A DNA stretch of 5,806 nt from NCBI GenBank assembly GCA_004525275.1, contig SPCO01000105.1:1-5806 (forward strand), read 5' to 3'. This DNA is from Thermomicrobiales bacterium. GTDB lineage: Bacteria; Chloroflexota; Limnocylindria; Limnocylindrales; CSP1-4. The notes beneath the pieces are model-generated. The model had not been told where the DNA came from. It saw only the letters and a program-made list of their open reading frames with translations, and searched no databases. This document shows positions 5,174 to 5,806 of this stretch, one piece after another; position 1 is the stretch's first letter, and the number at the start of each line of letters is the position of its first letter. Made by a program: the position numbers and the translations under genes.

Positions 5174-5806
5174 TCAGCGATCCAGCGGGGTGGCCGAATC
5201 AGGTCGAGGCAGGGCGACCTTGAGTAGCTCCCTGAGCACGACGTTCGGGTCGCTCCGACTCTGGTTGGTCAGGACCGAGATGCCGATCTGTTGCCGCTGC
5301 AGCCAGCGGACGGCTGCGCGCGCGCCCAGGAACCGCCCCGAGTGGCCGAGCGTCGGGTGGCCGACCACATCGACGGCCTGAACGCCCAGTCCGTAGGCCA
5401 CGCCGGGCAGGTATCGGGCCGTCCGCAACAGGTCGGCCACCATCTCGTCACGCGATGCCTGCGACAGGGCGTCGCCACCGTAGAGCGCCTGTGCCCACCG
5501 AGCGAGGTCAGTGCCGGTCGTCGCGATCGAGCCGGCGGCTCCTGAGGCGGTGACGACCGAGGTGAATGGCACGACCGAGGATCCGTCCGAGAGATCGATC
5601 GCGGGCAACGTCGGGGCCGTTCCCAGGAATCGATAGCCCTTCGCGACCGGCCCGCGGGGAACCTCCACCGACTGGTAGTAGGTGTGATCGAGGCCGAGCG
5701 GCTCGAAGAACCGCTCGCGCAGCTGATCCGCGACCGGCGCGCCGCCGACGACTTCTGCGAGCATCCCGAGGATCAGGTAGTTCGTGTTCGAGTAGTGCCA
5801 CGAACG
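5174..5806 (-). CDS. beta-lactamase family (class C-like) serine hydrolase, C-terminal part
   Basis: 210 residues are visible, entering from the right edge in frame with the first codon at 5806. They begin RSWHYSNTNYLILGMLAEVVG, which contains the Y-S-N motif (residues 5-7 of the fragment) of the PF00144 penicillin-binding/class C beta-lactamase fold. FFEPLGLDHTYY (about 33-44) is typical of the family, as is the H-S-G triad (155-157, in GHSGRFLG), which replaces the KTG box. The segment ASGAAGSIATTGTDLARW (87-104) is the usual Gly/Ala-rich element before an ARW helix. The nucleophile motif SxxK must lie further upstream and is not visible. Family members include esterases, D-amino-acid peptidases and carboxypeptidases as well as beta-lactamases, so the substrate cannot be named, and a signal peptide cannot be judged. 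The fragment ends in TGA at 5174. Confidence 0.93.
   Translation of the reverse strand, partial: RSWHYSNTNYLILGMLAEVVGGAPVADQLRERFFEPLGLDHTYYQSVEVPRGPVAKGYRFLGTAPTLPAIDLSDGSSVVPFTSVVTASGAAGSIATTGTDLARWAQALYGGDALSQASRDEMVADLLRTARYLPGVAYGLGVQAVDVVGHPTLGHSGRFLGARAAVRWLQRQQIGISVLTNQSRSDPNVVLRELLKVALPRPDSATPLDR

Noticed and set aside
1..5806. tRNA, rRNA, CRISPR array, insertion sequence or attachment site
   Set aside because: No cloverleaf, regularly spaced direct repeats, transposase motifs or terminal inverted repeats were seen on reading both strands.

Overview
The window is GC-rich bacterial DNA with densely packed genes, a strongly G/C-biased third codon position, two TTG start codons and intrinsic-terminator-like hairpins that lack U-tracts. 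The protein types (DUF2089 regulator, DUF4097 protein, a GHG/LCYASG secreted protein, and the 172-residue hypothetical with a GFFFPGA ending) suggest a high-GC member of the Chloroflexota, perhaps of the Limnocylindria/Ellin6529 type. That placement is inference from protein style, not a database result.

Region 1 (1-1800, minus strand) looks like one transcription unit read right to left. A strong sigma70-type promoter (TTGACA, 18 nt, extended -10 TATAAC) sits in an AT-rich island at about 1741-1800. It would drive a possible 61-64 residue small protein, then a DUF2089-type zinc-ribbon/HTH regulator, then a 329-residue DUF4097-type beta-repeat protein, then the start of a third gene that runs off the left edge. 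Successive genes are spaced by 11 nt, then overlap by 4 nt and 8 nt. The last three share one short helical mini-domain (SHOCT-like), at the C-terminus of the first two and the N-terminus of the third. This is the most system-like part of the window: a regulator and companion proteins linked by a common module, reminiscent of YvlB/LiaX envelope-stress proteins.

Region 2 (1820-2817, minus strand) holds a 280-residue secreted protein with the pattern of clan CD (caspase/gingipain/CHAT-like) cysteine peptidases: a His-Gly after one hydrophobic strand, a Cys after the next, then an FLRAGAAAV helix-strand and a GKTIGEIF helix. It starts at TTG behind a perfect AGGAGG and is followed by two tandem hairpins.

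Region 3 (2818-4512) is a 430-bp divergent intergenic region followed on the plus strand by a complete DEAD-box RNA helicase of the compact RhlE-like type, also starting at TTG.

Region 4 (4517-5806, minus strand) has a 172-residue conserved-looking protein of unknown function that converges on the helicase with only 4 bp between stop codons. Beyond a 138-bp spacer with a 14-bp palindrome and a stem-loop is the C-terminal part of a beta-lactamase-family (class C/PF00144-type) serine hydrolase that enters from the right edge. No mobile elements, CRISPR arrays, tRNAs or rRNAs were seen.
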